A DNA stretch of 64,000 nucleotides from Limnochordales bacterium (GCA_014896315.1 JADBKP010000005.1:124001-188000); one strand, 5' to 3'. Counted from the stretch's first letter, positions 35,333 to 44,797 are shown. The notes: a model not told the origin generated them from the sequence alone. Program-made: numbers and translations.

Positions 35333-36751
35333 ATGGGCAACGAAACGAAGAGCTCGCGGCCGCCCGGTTTTCAGACGCTGGATGACGCGCTGGTGCTCAC
35401 GCGGGCGGAGATGATCGAAAACCACCGCAAGTTTGGCAACCCCGGCCTGGTACAGCTCCTGGGACTGGCTGGGTACGATCAGCTTTTCGTGCGGGCGAGC
35501 GGGGTGGAGGTCTGGGACGCCGACGGTAACCGGTATCTCGATTTCCTCGGGGGCTACGGCGCGCTCAACGTCGGCCACAACCATCCCCGGGTGGTGGCCG
35601 CGCTGGACAAGGTAAAGGAGTATCCCAACCTGCTGCAGGCGGGGATCAGCCCCATAGTCTCCTCGCTTTTGCGCGACCTCGCCCTGCTTACCCCGGGAGA
35701 ATTGCAGCATACTTTCCTCTGCAACAGTGGCGCCGAAGCCGTGGAAGGGGCGCTCAAACTGGCCCGGGCCGCTACCGGGCGTACCCGCATCATCTACTGC
35801 CAGGGCGGCTTCCACGGCAAAACCCTTGGCGCTCTTTCGGTTACCGGCCGCCCCCAGTACCAGAAGCCGTTCGAACCGCTTCTTCCCGGTTGCGAGGCCG
35901 TGCCCTTCGGCGATCTGGCGGCGCTGGAGCAGGCTTTCGGCCGCGGTGAGAAGCCGGCCGCCTTCATTGTTGAACCGATTCAGGGCGAGGGCGGGGTGAT
36001 CATCCCGCCGGACGGGTACCTGCGGGGGGTACGGGAGCTTTGTAGCCGGCATGGCGTGGTCATGATTGTCGACGAAGTCCAGACCGGCTTTGGCCGCACC
36101 GGTACTCTCTTTGCCTGCCAGGCTGAGGATGTTGTCCCGGATGTGATGTGCCTCTCCAAGTCGCTGGGCGGGGGAGTAATGCCGATCGGCGCCTTCATCA
36201 CCACCCCTGCGCTCTGGCAGAAGGCGTTTGGCGGGGTGGAGAAGTCGAGGCTCCACACGTCCACCTTTGGCGGCAACACCCGGGCGGCGGCCGCAGCGCT
36301 GGCGGCCCTGGAAGTCATCGTGGACGAGGATCTACCATCGCAGGCCCGGGAAAAGGGCGAGTACTTCCTCGGACGGCTCAGGCTGCTGCAACAGGAGTTC
36401 CCGCTCATCAAAGAGGTGCGGGGACGGGGGTTGCTCATTGGTATCGAGTTCCACAGTGAAACGGGGTTGCTGGGCAAGGTGACGGCCGGGGTGGCGGACA
36501 GGCTGGCCCAGGAGTACCTGGCCTCGCTGGTTTCGGCCCAGCTTTTCCGGCAGTATCGGGTGATCTGCGCCTACACCCTCAACAACCCGAATGTGATCCG
36601 GCTCGAACCGCCTTTAGTGGTGACGTACGAGCAGATCGATTACGTGGTAGACTCCTTGCGAGAGGCACTCTCCACTTACCGGAACGCAGCCGGATTTGCC
36701 CTGGGAACGGCCAGGCAGGTGGTGAGCGGCTGGCTGAAGCGGGGGAAGTGA
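35333..36751 (+). CDS. Class-III pyridoxal-phosphate aminotransferase (putrescine/ornithine type)
   Basis: 472 residues. VWDADGNRYLDFLGGYGALNVGHNHP, the cofactor loop NSGAEAVEGALKLAR, VDEVQTGFGRTG and the PLP lysine in CLSKSLGGGVMPIGA are typical of class III transaminases. The N-terminal part (TRAEMIENHRKFGNPGLVQLLGL) is like putrescine aminotransferases. The substrate is not certain. AAAGGAG precedes the ATG. The next gene overlaps its stop (GTGA). Confidence 0.9.
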   Translation: MGNETKSSRPPGFQTLDDALVLTRAEMIENHRKFGNPGLVQLLGLAGYDQLFVRASGVEVWDADGNRYLDFLGGYGALNVGHNHPRVVAALDKVKEYPNLLQAGISPIVSSLLRDLALLTPGELQHTFLCNSGAEAVEGALKLARAATGRTRIIYCQGGFHGKTLGALSVTGRPQYQKPFEPLLPGCEAVPFGDLAALEQAFGRGEKPAAFIVEPIQGEGGVIIPPDGYLRGVRELCSRHGVVMIVDEVQTGFGRTGTLFACQAEDVVPDVMCLSKSLGGGVMPIGAFITTPALWQKAFGGVEKSRLHTSTFGGNTRAAAAALAALEVIVDEDLPSQAREKGEYFLGRLRLLQQEFPLIKEVRGRGLLIGIEFHSETGLLGKVTAGVADRLAQEYLASLVSAQLFRQYRVICAYTLNNPNVIRLEPPLVVTYEQIDYVVDSLREALSTYRNAAGFALGTARQVVSGWLKRGK

Positions 36752-37401
36752 CCGGTGTGGGAGCAGACAGAAGAGATCCGGGCGGGATCAGGATCCGCCG
36801 GGCGACAACTGCCGATATCCCGGCCTTGAACTTCCTCGACATGACCGTCTTCTCGCCCGACTCCCTGGCGCTCGATTTCCGCAGCAATCAGACGGGACCG
36901 TCGGAGGTAGGGGGCTTTTGCCGCTGGTTTCGCGCGCGCAGCGGCCCTCCCTACCAGCGCCGCTATATCGACTGGGATTGGGGCGAGCTCGAGGATTTTC
37001 GTCGCCATCTGGATCAGGGCCTGGTCTGGGTGGCGCAGGCGATCGCTGCAGAGGAAGAGCCGCCGACTCCTCTGCCGCTGCTAGGCGTGGTGGAAGCAGC
37101 CGAACCTGTGGAGCGCACCTGGGGGCATGAGCCGGATGGATCGGTCCTCGAACTGGTCAGCCTCTTTGTCGATCGCGGCCACCGGCGGCAGGGCGTGGGC
37201 CGGGCCCTGGTTGAGCAGGTGATCGCCGAAGCTCGCCGCCGCCGCAAAGAGCTCGTCATCACCCAAGCGGAAAGCGGGAATCTCGCCGCCATTCGTTTCT
37301 ACCTCTCGCTTGGCTTTGTCTTGCAGGGGCTGGCCTTTCTCCGCCCCGAGGAGGGCAACCAGGGCGAAGCGGTTCTGCTTCTTGTCTATCACTTGAAGTA
37401 G
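36748..37401 (+). CDS. GNAT family N-acetyltransferase
   Basis: 217 residues. IRIRRATTADIPAL begins the fold, the acetyl-CoA loop is RGHRRQGVGRALVEQ, and NLAAIRFYLSLGF closes it. The middle part (about 60-120) is unlike common GNATs. GTG start in a 4-nt overlap with the aminotransferase, so both enzymes may act on one amine substrate. Confidence 0.87.
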   Translation: MTGVGADRRDPGGIRIRRATTADIPALNFLDMTVFSPDSLALDFRSNQTGPSEVGGFCRWFRARSGPPYQRRYIDWDWGELEDFRRHLDQGLVWVAQAIAAEEEPPTPLPLLGVVEAAEPVERTWGHEPDGSVLELVSLFVDRGHRRQGVGRALVEQVIAEARRRRKELVITQAESGNLAAIRFYLSLGFVLQGLAFLRPEEGNQGEAVLLLVYHLK

Positions 37402-37442
37402 TGTGGACCGCAAAGCGTCGGACGGGGAGTGGAGGCGGCACG

Positions 37443-38381
37443 TCACAGCAAGTAGCGCCGGATGTCGCAGCACTCCCCGCTATAGTACGGATCATCAATC
37501 CGGCTGATCTGGACAACCGGGCTGCCCCGTGCCGTGGCGTGGATGAACTCAAAGTGGGAAATCGCCATTCCCACATGACCATAGTCGCTGAAGAAGATCA
37601 GATCCCCGGGAACGAGGTCGGCTCGGGTGACGGGTCGGGTTTTTTCATACCGTCCCTGGTCACGGGCGTCCCGGGGCAGGAAGAGGCCGTGGAGGCGGTA
37701 GAGGAGCTGGACCAGACCGGAGCAGTCGATGCCAAACGGTGAGGTCCCGCCCCAGCGGTAGGGTATACCGACAAAACGGCGGGCGGTGCGTACCAGGCTG
37801 GCCCGCAGTTCAGCCACGGTCGACCAGGCCCATTCCCGGCCGTTCTCACTCAAATCTCCCATATGCATGAAACCCTGCCGGCCGTCGGGCAGAGTGACGG
37901 CCCACCACTCTCCAACCTGACCCGCTGGCTCGGAATGCAGGTACACTTTGACTCCGATGGGTAACGTCACGAGCAGCCGGCTTTTGATAGTCGGCGCCGC
38001 GTACACATTGCCGAAGAGATTGCTCACGACGGCATACGGAGTCTGATTGTCGGGGAGACCGGCTCCGCCCTGTCCATCCCCCTCGTCCGATGCCGGCTCG
38101 ACCAGCCGCCCGGCGCCGGCCGGGATGTATCCGGGATAGCCATCGTAGTCGAGGGTTATGCGCCACCATCCCGCCGCCTCCGAGACCAGGCGGAAGGTTT
38201 CGCCCATCCGGGCCTGGGTGACCACTTCCGAATCCTCGGATGGCTCAGCATGGAGCGATACGATGTTGGCTATGATGTAACCCTGCTTTCCCGCTTGATC
38301 CTGGCTCACGGTCCACTCCTCCGTCGCCCCGTCCACTTCGGGTTGACTCATTTGTTCCGATACCCGGCCGGCTTTCTGCAT
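37443..38381 (-). CDS. ykfC: SH3-NlpC/P60 endopeptidase, YkfC-like
   Basis: 312 residues. Two bacterial SH3 domains (about 35-95 and 110-180) precede an NlpC/P60 domain. The catalytic Cys is in GIDCSGLVQLLYR, and His residues are in GHVGMAI and FIHAT. There is no signal peptide, which fits the cytosolic gamma-D-glutamyl-diamino acid peptidase YkfC that acts on murein peptides. Its ATG overlaps the stop of ykfB (TGATG), so the two are coupled. Confidence 0.9.
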   Translation of the reverse strand: MQKAGRVSEQMSQPEVDGATEEWTVSQDQAGKQGYIIANIVSLHAEPSEDSEVVTQARMGETFRLVSEAAGWWRITLDYDGYPGYIPAGAGRLVEPASDEGDGQGGAGLPDNQTPYAVVSNLFGNVYAAPTIKSRLLVTLPIGVKVYLHSEPAGQVGEWWAVTLPDGRQGFMHMGDLSENGREWAWSTVAELRASLVRTARRFVGIPYRWGGTSPFGIDCSGLVQLLYRLHGLFLPRDARDQGRYEKTRPVTRADLVPGDLIFFSDYGHVGMAISHFEFIHATARGSPVVQISRIDDPYYSGECCDIRRYLL

Positions 38382-39505
38382 CAGGCAGACGCTCCCAGCT
38401 CCGAATCGAGGTACTGCTTCAACTTCTCTTCATCCACTTTGAGACCGAGACCCGCCCCGGGGGCAAGGTACTGCCGCCCCGCTTCCAACTGAGCGCCCGT
38501 AGAGGGGGTGACGATGTCGTCGGCCAGATCGAAGTAGCCGTCCAGGTCAATGTAGTCAACGTTGGCCAGCCCCAAAGCCACGCTCAGCCCGGCGGTGATG
38601 CCAACCCGGCTCTCGATCATACAGCCGATCATCGCTTTCATCCCTGCTGCTTCGGCCATGCGGACCAGAAAAGCGGCCTGAGTTGGCCCGCCGCATTTCA
38701 TCAGCTTGATATTGACCATGTGGGCCGCCTGCCGCCGGACGATCTCAAGCAGGTCGGCCGGGTCCTTGACCGCCTCGTCGGCAGCAATCAGAATCGGGCT
38801 GTGGCGCGTCACTTCCGCCAGTCCCTCCAGATTGGCGGCCGCGACGGGCTGTTCAAGGAACTCCACGGATACGTCAGCGTCGGCCAGCGCCTGCGTCAGG
38901 CGGATCGCCTCCTCAGGCGTATAGCCCTGGTTAGCATCGAGATAGAGCCTCCACCCGCAGCCAAGCTCCTGGCGTAAGGCTTTGATCCTTTGTATATCTG
39001 CCGCCGGGTCAAGCCCGATCTTGACCTTTATGTCTGTAAAGCCCCGGCGGAGGAGGCCGGCCGCTTCCGCCACCGTTTCCGGGGTACTCTTGATGCCGAT
39101 ACTGGCGCTGGCCTGGTGGTAGCTGCGGGCCGCACCGAGGAGCTCCCGGACCGAGAGTCCCAGGGCTCGCCCCCGCAGGTCCCATAAGGCGGAGTCCACG
39201 GCGCAGCGGGCGGAAGGGAGGGGCTTGAGCTCCCGCTCGAGGAGAAGCCGCAGGTCTTCCTGGTCAAAGGGGTCGCGACCCGTCAGGTTGGCCGGTAGCC
39301 AGGAGGTAAGTTTGCGGAAGACTTCGGCTCGATTCTCGCCTGTAACCTCCGCAACCGGCACCGCTTCTCCCCAGCCTTCGTGGCCATCGTCGGTTACAAG
39401 CCGTACCAGGATGGCAAGACAGGCGGTGCGGGTGGCGTAGGTGACCTGAAAAGGAGCCTTTTTGGGAATCTTGATGGGGTATACCGCAGTGCTGACTATC
39501 CGCAC
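38381..39505 (-). CDS. ykfB: L-Ala-D/L-Glu dipeptide epimerase (enolase superfamily)
   Basis: 374 residues. The muconate-lactonising subgroup motifs are visible: KVKIGLDP with KxK acid/base Lys, metal ligands in YLDANQGY, EQPV and AADEAV, and the second Lys in VNIKLMKCGG. It interconverts L-Ala-D-Glu and L-Ala-L-Glu from cell wall turnover. The pairing with ykfC supports this over other epimerases. The start is GTG at 39505 with a weak GGCGGTGA upstream. Confidence 0.88.
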   Translation of the reverse strand: MRIVSTAVYPIKIPKKAPFQVTYATRTACLAILVRLVTDDGHEGWGEAVPVAEVTGENRAEVFRKLTSWLPANLTGRDPFDQEDLRLLLERELKPLPSARCAVDSALWDLRGRALGLSVRELLGAARSYHQASASIGIKSTPETVAEAAGLLRRGFTDIKVKIGLDPAADIQRIKALRQELGCGWRLYLDANQGYTPEEAIRLTQALADADVSVEFLEQPVAAANLEGLAEVTRHSPILIAADEAVKDPADLLEIVRRQAAHMVNIKLMKCGGPTQAAFLVRMAEAAGMKAMIGCMIESRVGITAGLSVALGLANVDYIDLDGYFDLADDIVTPSTGAQLEAGRQYLAPGAGLGLKVDEEKLKQYLDSELGASA

Positions 39506-39885
39506 TCACACATCACCGCCGTCCGCCGGGAGTGCCGCGGTGCATCACCGCCTGCCGTTCACAAGCACCACGAGGAAGTTCTACCGGACTTGTCAGGTAT
39601 CCTGCCGGGCAAATACGGCCCGCCCGGTGGCCCGATACGGGTTACCTGCCGCGAGGTGCGCTGCGGAGCGGTGCAGAAAGGAAAGGCTGCCGGGATGAAG
39701 AATATATAGCGCAAGGTAGAGAAAATGCCGGTCAGGCCGGGTCTTCCGGGGCTTCCGGGTCCGGCCGGACCTCTTGTATTGCAGCGGCATAACCGTTAAC
39801 CTGGAACGGAGCCTGCAGGAAAGTAAAACCGGTATACACGGAGATGACTTCGCTTGCTGGTAGAGTCAACCAGGAGGGATTCGGA
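39506..39885. other. Divergent 380-bp region before ykfB and the aldolase-like gene
   Basis: No gene is supported here. A perfect 14-bp palindrome GGTCCGGCCGGACC lies at 39758-39771, next to short TTCCGGG direct repeats (39744-39760). It may be an operator or a hairpin. TATACA at 39833-39838 could be a -10 box for the aldolase-like gene, but no good -35 partner is seen. Confidence 0.45.
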
Positions 39886-41031
39886 TTGAATTTTTGTTTC
39901 GTAGGTGAGATGGCTTCCGACGCGATGCAGCGCTTTGCTGCCGGATTGCGGGAAGTGATGCTCCGCCACGGCCACTCGTTCGTGCCGCAGCCGACCGACG
40001 ACATTCAGCTGGTCTTTAACTTCACCGATGCCAGAAGACCCCGTCCCTTCCGCCGCCGGGCGAAAGCCACGTTCGTCATCTCCGTGACGGAGGCTTCCGA
40101 TAGGCAGGAGGTCGATGTCGCAAAGTCCTGGGCGCCGGGCGCGGGCGGTGCCGGCCCGGATATTCTGAAGCAGGCCTACCCCATCCTGATCCGGGCGGTA
40201 TCTAACCTGCTGCTTTATCGTGTGTGGGAGCCGGGGGGGAGCTGCTGGCAAACCTACTTCGTCACCCTCGAGCAGGGGGCATTCCCCGTTCCGGCCGAGC
40301 TGCAGGAGGGGACGGAGGAGTTCTTTGAGTACGTGTACCGGCGGATCGAACCGTTGGCCACCTCGCAGCTGATCATTGACAATGAGTTCATTCCTGACCT
40401 CGAGCCGGAGCTGTGGGAAGGGGATGAACACACCGAGGAGATCTACTGGGCCGGCCAGCGCCTGGCCGCCATGGATCTTCTGCCGGCGCCCTTCCCGATC
40501 CAGGAGCTGCTCTCACCGACCGAGTACCGGCATGTGCAGCACCTCTACAACCTGGGCGGCTTGAGCTACGGCAACATGAGCGTTCGGCACGACGAGAAGC
40601 GTTTCTGGATGAGCGCGAGCGGCGTGGACAAGTCTAACATGCGCAAAGTGGGCGAGGAGATCCTGATGGTCAAGGACTTCGACTCCGCCCGGGGGGTGAT
40701 TCTGCTCAGCGTTCCCCCGCTTGTGGAAAAGCCGCGCCGCGTCTCCGTCGACGCCATCGAACACTGGATGATCTACCACGAGCATCCGAGCGTGGGAGCG
40801 ATCCTGCACATCCATGCCTGGATTCCCGGGATTGAGGCGACCGAGTTTAATTTCCCCTGCGGCACGCGCCAGCTCGCTATGGCCGTGGCTGAAAAGGTGC
40901 GCCAGGCGCCCGACCCCAGCCGTGCCATCGTTGGCCTCAAGAACCATGGAATGACCATAACCGGCCACAGCCTCCGGGAGATCTTCGAGCGGATCGAAGG
41001 CAAAGTGGTGCGGCAGGTGCCGATGTCTTAA
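39886..41031 (+). CDS. Class II aldolase/adducin-domain protein with unrecognised N-terminal half
   Basis: 381 residues. The C-terminal half (about 195-375) is a class II aldolase: GNMSVRHDEKRFWMSASGV, zinc ligands HIHAW and the late KNHGMTITG. I do not recognise the first ~190 residues, which begin NFCFVGEMASDAMQRFAAGL and are mixed alpha/beta with no signal peptide. TTG 39886 is preferred because AGGAGGG lies 7 nt upstream; ATG 39844 lacks a site. The stop TAA overlaps the ATG of the dehydrogenase, so they are coupled. Confidence 0.8.
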   Translation: MNFCFVGEMASDAMQRFAAGLREVMLRHGHSFVPQPTDDIQLVFNFTDARRPRPFRRRAKATFVISVTEASDRQEVDVAKSWAPGAGGAGPDILKQAYPILIRAVSNLLLYRVWEPGGSCWQTYFVTLEQGAFPVPAELQEGTEEFFEYVYRRIEPLATSQLIIDNEFIPDLEPELWEGDEHTEEIYWAGQRLAAMDLLPAPFPIQELLSPTEYRHVQHLYNLGGLSYGNMSVRHDEKRFWMSASGVDKSNMRKVGEEILMVKDFDSARGVILLSVPPLVEKPRRVSVDAIEHWMIYHEHPSVGAILHIHAWIPGIEATEFNFPCGTRQLAMAVAEKVRQAPDPSRAIVGLKNHGMTITGHSLREIFERIEGKVVRQVPMS

Positions 41032-42422
41032 TGCGGGCCGTTCGCTACCACCTCTCGCTGCTCCGGTACGGGCTGCAGCTGCTGCTCGGGCGCCGCTTTC
41101 CCGGCGTCTACTATCGCGCCCCCTTTGCTTGCGTTCGGGCGGAGGATATCCCGGCGCCGGCCTTGCCCGGGCCGGGGTGGGTGAGGATCAGGCCAATTCT
41201 GGCGGGGATCTGCGGCTCGGACATGGGCACCGTCATGGGCAAGAACAGCCCTGCCCTCAGTCCTTTTGTCTCCTTTCCGGCGGTGCTGGGGCATGAGCTC
41301 GTCGGCCGCATCACCGAGATCGCCGGGGAGGAGGCGGTCGGAGTGGCGGACCGTTTGCCGGTCGCGCCTGTCCGGGCGGCCTTGGGGGCCAACGGGGAGT
41401 TGCGGCCGGGCGACCGGGTGGTGGTCGATCCCGCCCTGGGTTGTGTGGCCCGGGGGCTTGCGCCATGCCCGGCCTGCCAGCGGGGCGAGGCGTATCTTTG
41501 CGAAAGAAACACCGAAGGGTCTTTTGCCCCCGGCTTGATCCTCGGTTTCTGCCGTGACCTGCCGGGTAGCTGGGCGGAGGAGATGGTCGCCCCCGCTGCC
41601 CAGGTCTTTCGTGTTCCCGACGAGGTATCGGATGAGAAAGCTGTTCTGATTGAACCGTTTGCTGTCGCGCTTCGTGCCGTGCTGCGGGGCCTGCCCCGGT
41701 TTGATGGGCAAGCGGGCGAGAAAATTCTGATAATTGGCGGCGGCACGATCGGGCTTGCCACGCTGGCGGCGCTCCGGCTGCTTGAGCTGGAGATGAGGGT
41801 TTCTGCCGCGCCGGTTGCCGACATTACCGTCGTCGCCCGCCATCAGTTCCAGCAGCAGGTGGCGCTGCAGCTGGGAGCGAGCCGGGTCGTGCGCGGAGAT
41901 AGCGACCTGGTGCGGGTAGCAGAGGAGCTGGGAGGTGCACGGGCTTATCGGCCGGTGATCGGCCCTCCCGTTTACACGGGCGGGTTCGACCTGGTCTACG
42001 ACTGCATCGGTTCACACCGGACCATAGATCAGTCGCTCCGGCTGACCCGCGGCGGCGGCCGCATCGTGCTGGTAGGCGCCGCCGGACAGCTACCCGGATT
42101 GGACTGGAGTTTCGTCTGGTCGCGGGAGCTTACTATCATCGGCAGTGCCGGTTACGGGCGGGAGCACCGGCTGCCCCCGGCCCTGGCGACTCTGGCGGCG
42201 GCTGCCGCCCCGGACCAGGGTGCCGGCCCTGCCCAAGGCGTGGCCCCGGCGCCCCACACCTTCGCCCTTGCCCTGGAACTACTGCGCCGGCACCCGTCCT
42301 ACCCCCTGGAGCGGCTCATTACCCACCGCTTCCCGCTCTCGGCCTGGCGGGAGGCCCTGGCGGTAAACGTCCGCCACGGCCCCCACCGTGCCATCAAGTC
42401 CGTCTTCACCTTCGACCGCTGA
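41031..42422 (+). CDS. Zinc-dependent medium-chain alcohol dehydrogenase
   Basis: 463 residues, longer than the usual 340-380. Catalytic zinc ligands are in GICGSDM and GHELVG, with Glu in EPFAVA. Structural-zinc cysteines are in GCVARGLAPCPACQRGEAYLC, where the first Cys is spaced further away than normal. The Rossmann motif is IIGGGTIGLATL. Insertions near residues 265-310 account for the extra length. The substrate is probably a sugar alcohol or an aldol product of the gene before it. Confidence 0.88.
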   Translation: MRAVRYHLSLLRYGLQLLLGRRFPGVYYRAPFACVRAEDIPAPALPGPGWVRIRPILAGICGSDMGTVMGKNSPALSPFVSFPAVLGHELVGRITEIAGEEAVGVADRLPVAPVRAALGANGELRPGDRVVVDPALGCVARGLAPCPACQRGEAYLCERNTEGSFAPGLILGFCRDLPGSWAEEMVAPAAQVFRVPDEVSDEKAVLIEPFAVALRAVLRGLPRFDGQAGEKILIIGGGTIGLATLAALRLLELEMRVSAAPVADITVVARHQFQQQVALQLGASRVVRGDSDLVRVAEELGGARAYRPVIGPPVYTGGFDLVYDCIGSHRTIDQSLRLTRGGGRIVLVGAAGQLPGLDWSFVWSRELTIIGSAGYGREHRLPPALATLAAAAAPDQGAGPAQGVAPAPHTFALALELLRRHPSYPLERLITHRFPLSAWREALAVNVRHGPHRAIKSVFTFDR

Positions 42423-42457
42423 CCGGACCGTAGCTGGCGTAACCGGAGCACTTCACC

Positions 42458-44251
42458 TCAGTTCATCCCCGGCAGCTTGATCGGTACGTACGTTCCCTTG
42501 ATGAACTGGTAAACGAAATCGTAGTACAGCCGACGGGTCCCTATGTCCGAATGGGACGCCTCACCGAAATCCTTGTAGTTCTGGTAATACCCGATCACTG
42601 CCTCCTGCATGTAACGCTGCTCGACACCGGCGGCCAGGTAGTCGATCCACTTTTGCAGTTCATTCCAACCGCCGAGCCAGTGCTTCTCCATTTCAATCCC
42701 CATTCCGAGCGTACGAGCGATCCTGGCCGCAAGCTCAAGCCTCTCGCGCCCCACATCGGCGAACATGTAGTTGGGTTGCAGGATGGCGGCGTCGAACCCG
42801 TACTCCCACCAGTCGTAGGAGCCGGCCGCACCGTAGTAGGGAATCCAGATAAACTTGTATCCGGCCTGGTGTACCAGATCGGCCACCTGGCGCACCAGCT
42901 CGTCGTCGTTCGGGCTGTTCTGGAAGAGGATGGATTCCCGATGCCACCAGAAGCCAACCAGCTCCAGGTCGGGGTATTGCTTCTCCTGCCACCGGCGCAG
43001 GTATTCGTCAAGGAGCCACTTAACCGCCGCCACCCGGTTTTCCAGGGCCTTTTCCGGCCCGACTTTAGGATCGGACCAGGCGAAGCTTTCCGGAACCCCG
43101 TCACCGTCCAGGTCACCGAAAGCATTCTGGAAGGGTGAGGGGTAAACAAGGGTGAGGAAGACTTTGACCTTGTAGTCCGGATCGCCCAGAGCCTGTTTGG
43201 CCTGGTGCGCTGCCTCCTGGAGCGCATCCAGCTGATGGCCGGGCATGAACGTCTCATCAAGCAGCCACTGCCAGTCTTCCATATTAGCTGCTGCCCCCGG
43301 CTTGTCGCCCACCAGCCCGCGTCCTGAGGGGGTGCTGCCTTGCGGAGCGAGCAGGATCGAGTCGAACATCCAGTCCTGCGGCTTCCCGTCCTCGGAAAGG
43401 TAGGCGACGTAGGGCAGGTAGTCCCTGGCAGTCCAGCGACCCAGGGTCTCGTTGGGGGGATAAGCGTAGGTGGCCAGGACGATGTGGCGCGCTCCGGCTG
43501 CGGCCGGGCTGCCAGCAGCGGCATACCCCGCCGGATGCTCCGGGCTCACCTCTTCCCGGGGCATGGGCACTGCCATCGGCACGTTGGCCACGGCACCGGC
43601 AGGGACGTAGGCCGCTTTCTCCTCCTCGCTCAGCGGAACGCCGAAGACTTCCAGTTCATCCATAAACACCATCACGTCGACAGGAAACTCGATGGCCACA
43701 TACCGGGCGGTGCTGGCCGCACGAGAGGCAGGTTCGGCATCGAGTCCACGGAAGGAGAACTCCTCTACCTGCACCCGGGGATTCCACGGGCCGACCTGCG
43801 TGGCCTGCTCACCAGCGTGAACCCATTTCTGACCGTCCGCGGAGGTGTAGAGCGTGACCCGCCGTGGAACATACACCCCCACCGAACGGCTCTGCAGAAA
43901 GCGAGCCCTGACCTCTTTGATCACTGCCAGCTTTCCCAGGTCGACCTGGATGCGCCGGCCCGCCTGGCGCGTGAACACCTGCCAGCCGGGGTCGGAGTAC
44001 TGTACGGATGCTTTCTTGCCGTCGGTCAGCTCTTTGCCTTCCGTATCCGGATATGCCTTCTGCATCTCGGTGAAGAGCGGGTCGGGCCAGTAAGCGCTGA
44101 TCGTGTACGGCCGTCCCAGAGCCAGGTTGGTAGCGGTGGTCGCCACGGCATCTTTGGCCCGGGTACCAACTCCCATCGCCAACACGACAATCGCCGTGAA
44201 AACGGCTGCCGGGACTACAGCTCCGGCTGCCGGCAGCGGGAAACTCCGCAA
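42458..44251 (-). CDS. Secreted discoidin-like and DUF4855-type protein
   Basis: 597 residues from a TTG start at 44251, chosen because GGGAGGT (44259-44265) is 7 nt upstream and a signal peptide begins at once (GAVVPAAVFTAIVVLAMG). Residues about 35-190 look like an F5/8 type C galactose-binding domain (NLALGRPYTISAYWPD; RVTLYTSADGQKW). Residues about 230-590 resemble DUF4855, a putative glycosidase-like barrel (FWWHRESILFQNSPNDDE; WIPYYGAAGSYDWW). An Asp-rich loop (FGDLDGDGVPESF) may bind calcium. Function is likely carbohydrate-related; this is inference. Confidence 0.75.
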   Translation of the reverse strand: MRSFPLPAAGAVVPAAVFTAIVVLAMGVGTRAKDAVATTATNLALGRPYTISAYWPDPLFTEMQKAYPDTEGKELTDGKKASVQYSDPGWQVFTRQAGRRIQVDLGKLAVIKEVRARFLQSRSVGVYVPRRVTLYTSADGQKWVHAGEQATQVGPWNPRVQVEEFSFRGLDAEPASRAASTARYVAIEFPVDVMVFMDELEVFGVPLSEEEKAAYVPAGAVANVPMAVPMPREEVSPEHPAGYAAAGSPAAAGARHIVLATYAYPPNETLGRWTARDYLPYVAYLSEDGKPQDWMFDSILLAPQGSTPSGRGLVGDKPGAAANMEDWQWLLDETFMPGHQLDALQEAAHQAKQALGDPDYKVKVFLTLVYPSPFQNAFGDLDGDGVPESFAWSDPKVGPEKALENRVAAVKWLLDEYLRRWQEKQYPDLELVGFWWHRESILFQNSPNDDELVRQVADLVHQAGYKFIWIPYYGAAGSYDWWEYGFDAAILQPNYMFADVGRERLELAARIARTLGMGIEMEKHWLGGWNELQKWIDYLAAGVEQRYMQEAVIGYYQNYKDFGEASHSDIGTRRLYYDFVYQFIKGTYVPIKLPGMN

Positions 44252-44349
44252 AGCGGACACCTCCCGGAATGGACATAAGTTCTCAGACCTCTTCGGTTTG
44301 CTGGAGAGTTTCTCCTGCCGGCCGGCATTGAAAAAACGCACGCGTGTTG

Positions 44350-44378
44350 TTGACTCCTGGCCGGCTGGATGATAAGGT
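44350..44378 (+). promoter_or_regulatory. Promoter candidate for T-box leader 1
   Basis: TTGACT, 17 bp, TAAGGT. The predicted start near 44385 falls just before the T-box leader, which supports it despite a weak -10. Confidence 0.5.
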
Positions 44379-44384
44379 AAAGTC

Positions 44385-44797
44385 ACAACTGAAGAGCGCA
44401 CGATGAAGGGGACAAAAGGCTGACACGCCACGGATAGAGAGGGAGCGGCTGGTGGAAAGCTCCCCGTGGCCCAGCTGATAGCCGCCCCGGAGTGATCCCG
44501 TTGAACCCGGTCCCTGTCGCGAGGGGCGCAGGGGGCGTCTTTGGGCGGTCCACTGCCAGTGCCAGGGCAACCGGAAGTAGGCGGTGACGGCGCCGGCCGT
44601 TATCCTGGCACCGGTTGACTAGACGTCCCGAGGATTTGTCCGCTCGGCGGAAAAGGGCCGCCGGTCGACCGGGGTGAGTGATCGGCAGCGGCAGATAACC
44701 TAGTGCGCTGTTGCTGCCGGTAAGCAGAGTGGTACCACGGGGCAGAAAGACGTTCGCGCCTCGCCTCTGCGGGTGTATCCGCAGGCGGGGCGTTTTT
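44385..44797 (+). promoter_or_regulatory. T-box leader RNA before the aminotransferase gene
   Basis: The leader contains the stem I segment AGAGAGGGAGCGGCTGGTGG, the T-box sequence AGAGTGGTACCACGG (44726-44740) that pairs with the tRNA acceptor end, and a terminator (44757-44797). T-boxes sense uncharged tRNA and prevent termination. I could not fix the specifier codon, so the amino acid is unknown. Confidence 0.9.
44757..44797 (+). terminator. Regulated terminator of T-box leader 1
   Basis: A GC-rich stem, CGCCTCGCCTCTGCGG paired with CCGCAGGCGGGGCG (one bulge), is followed by TTTTT. Confidence 0.88.

Noticed and set aside
34706-36256. 516-codon minus-strand frame across the SDR and aminotransferase genes
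   Set aside because: It crosses two well-supported genes and the gap between them; no start signal or domain.
42458-44431. Long 657-residue version of the discoidin/DUF4855 protein
   Set aside because: It would put 60 polar residues before the signal peptide; the TTG at 44251 has GGGAGGT at ideal spacing.
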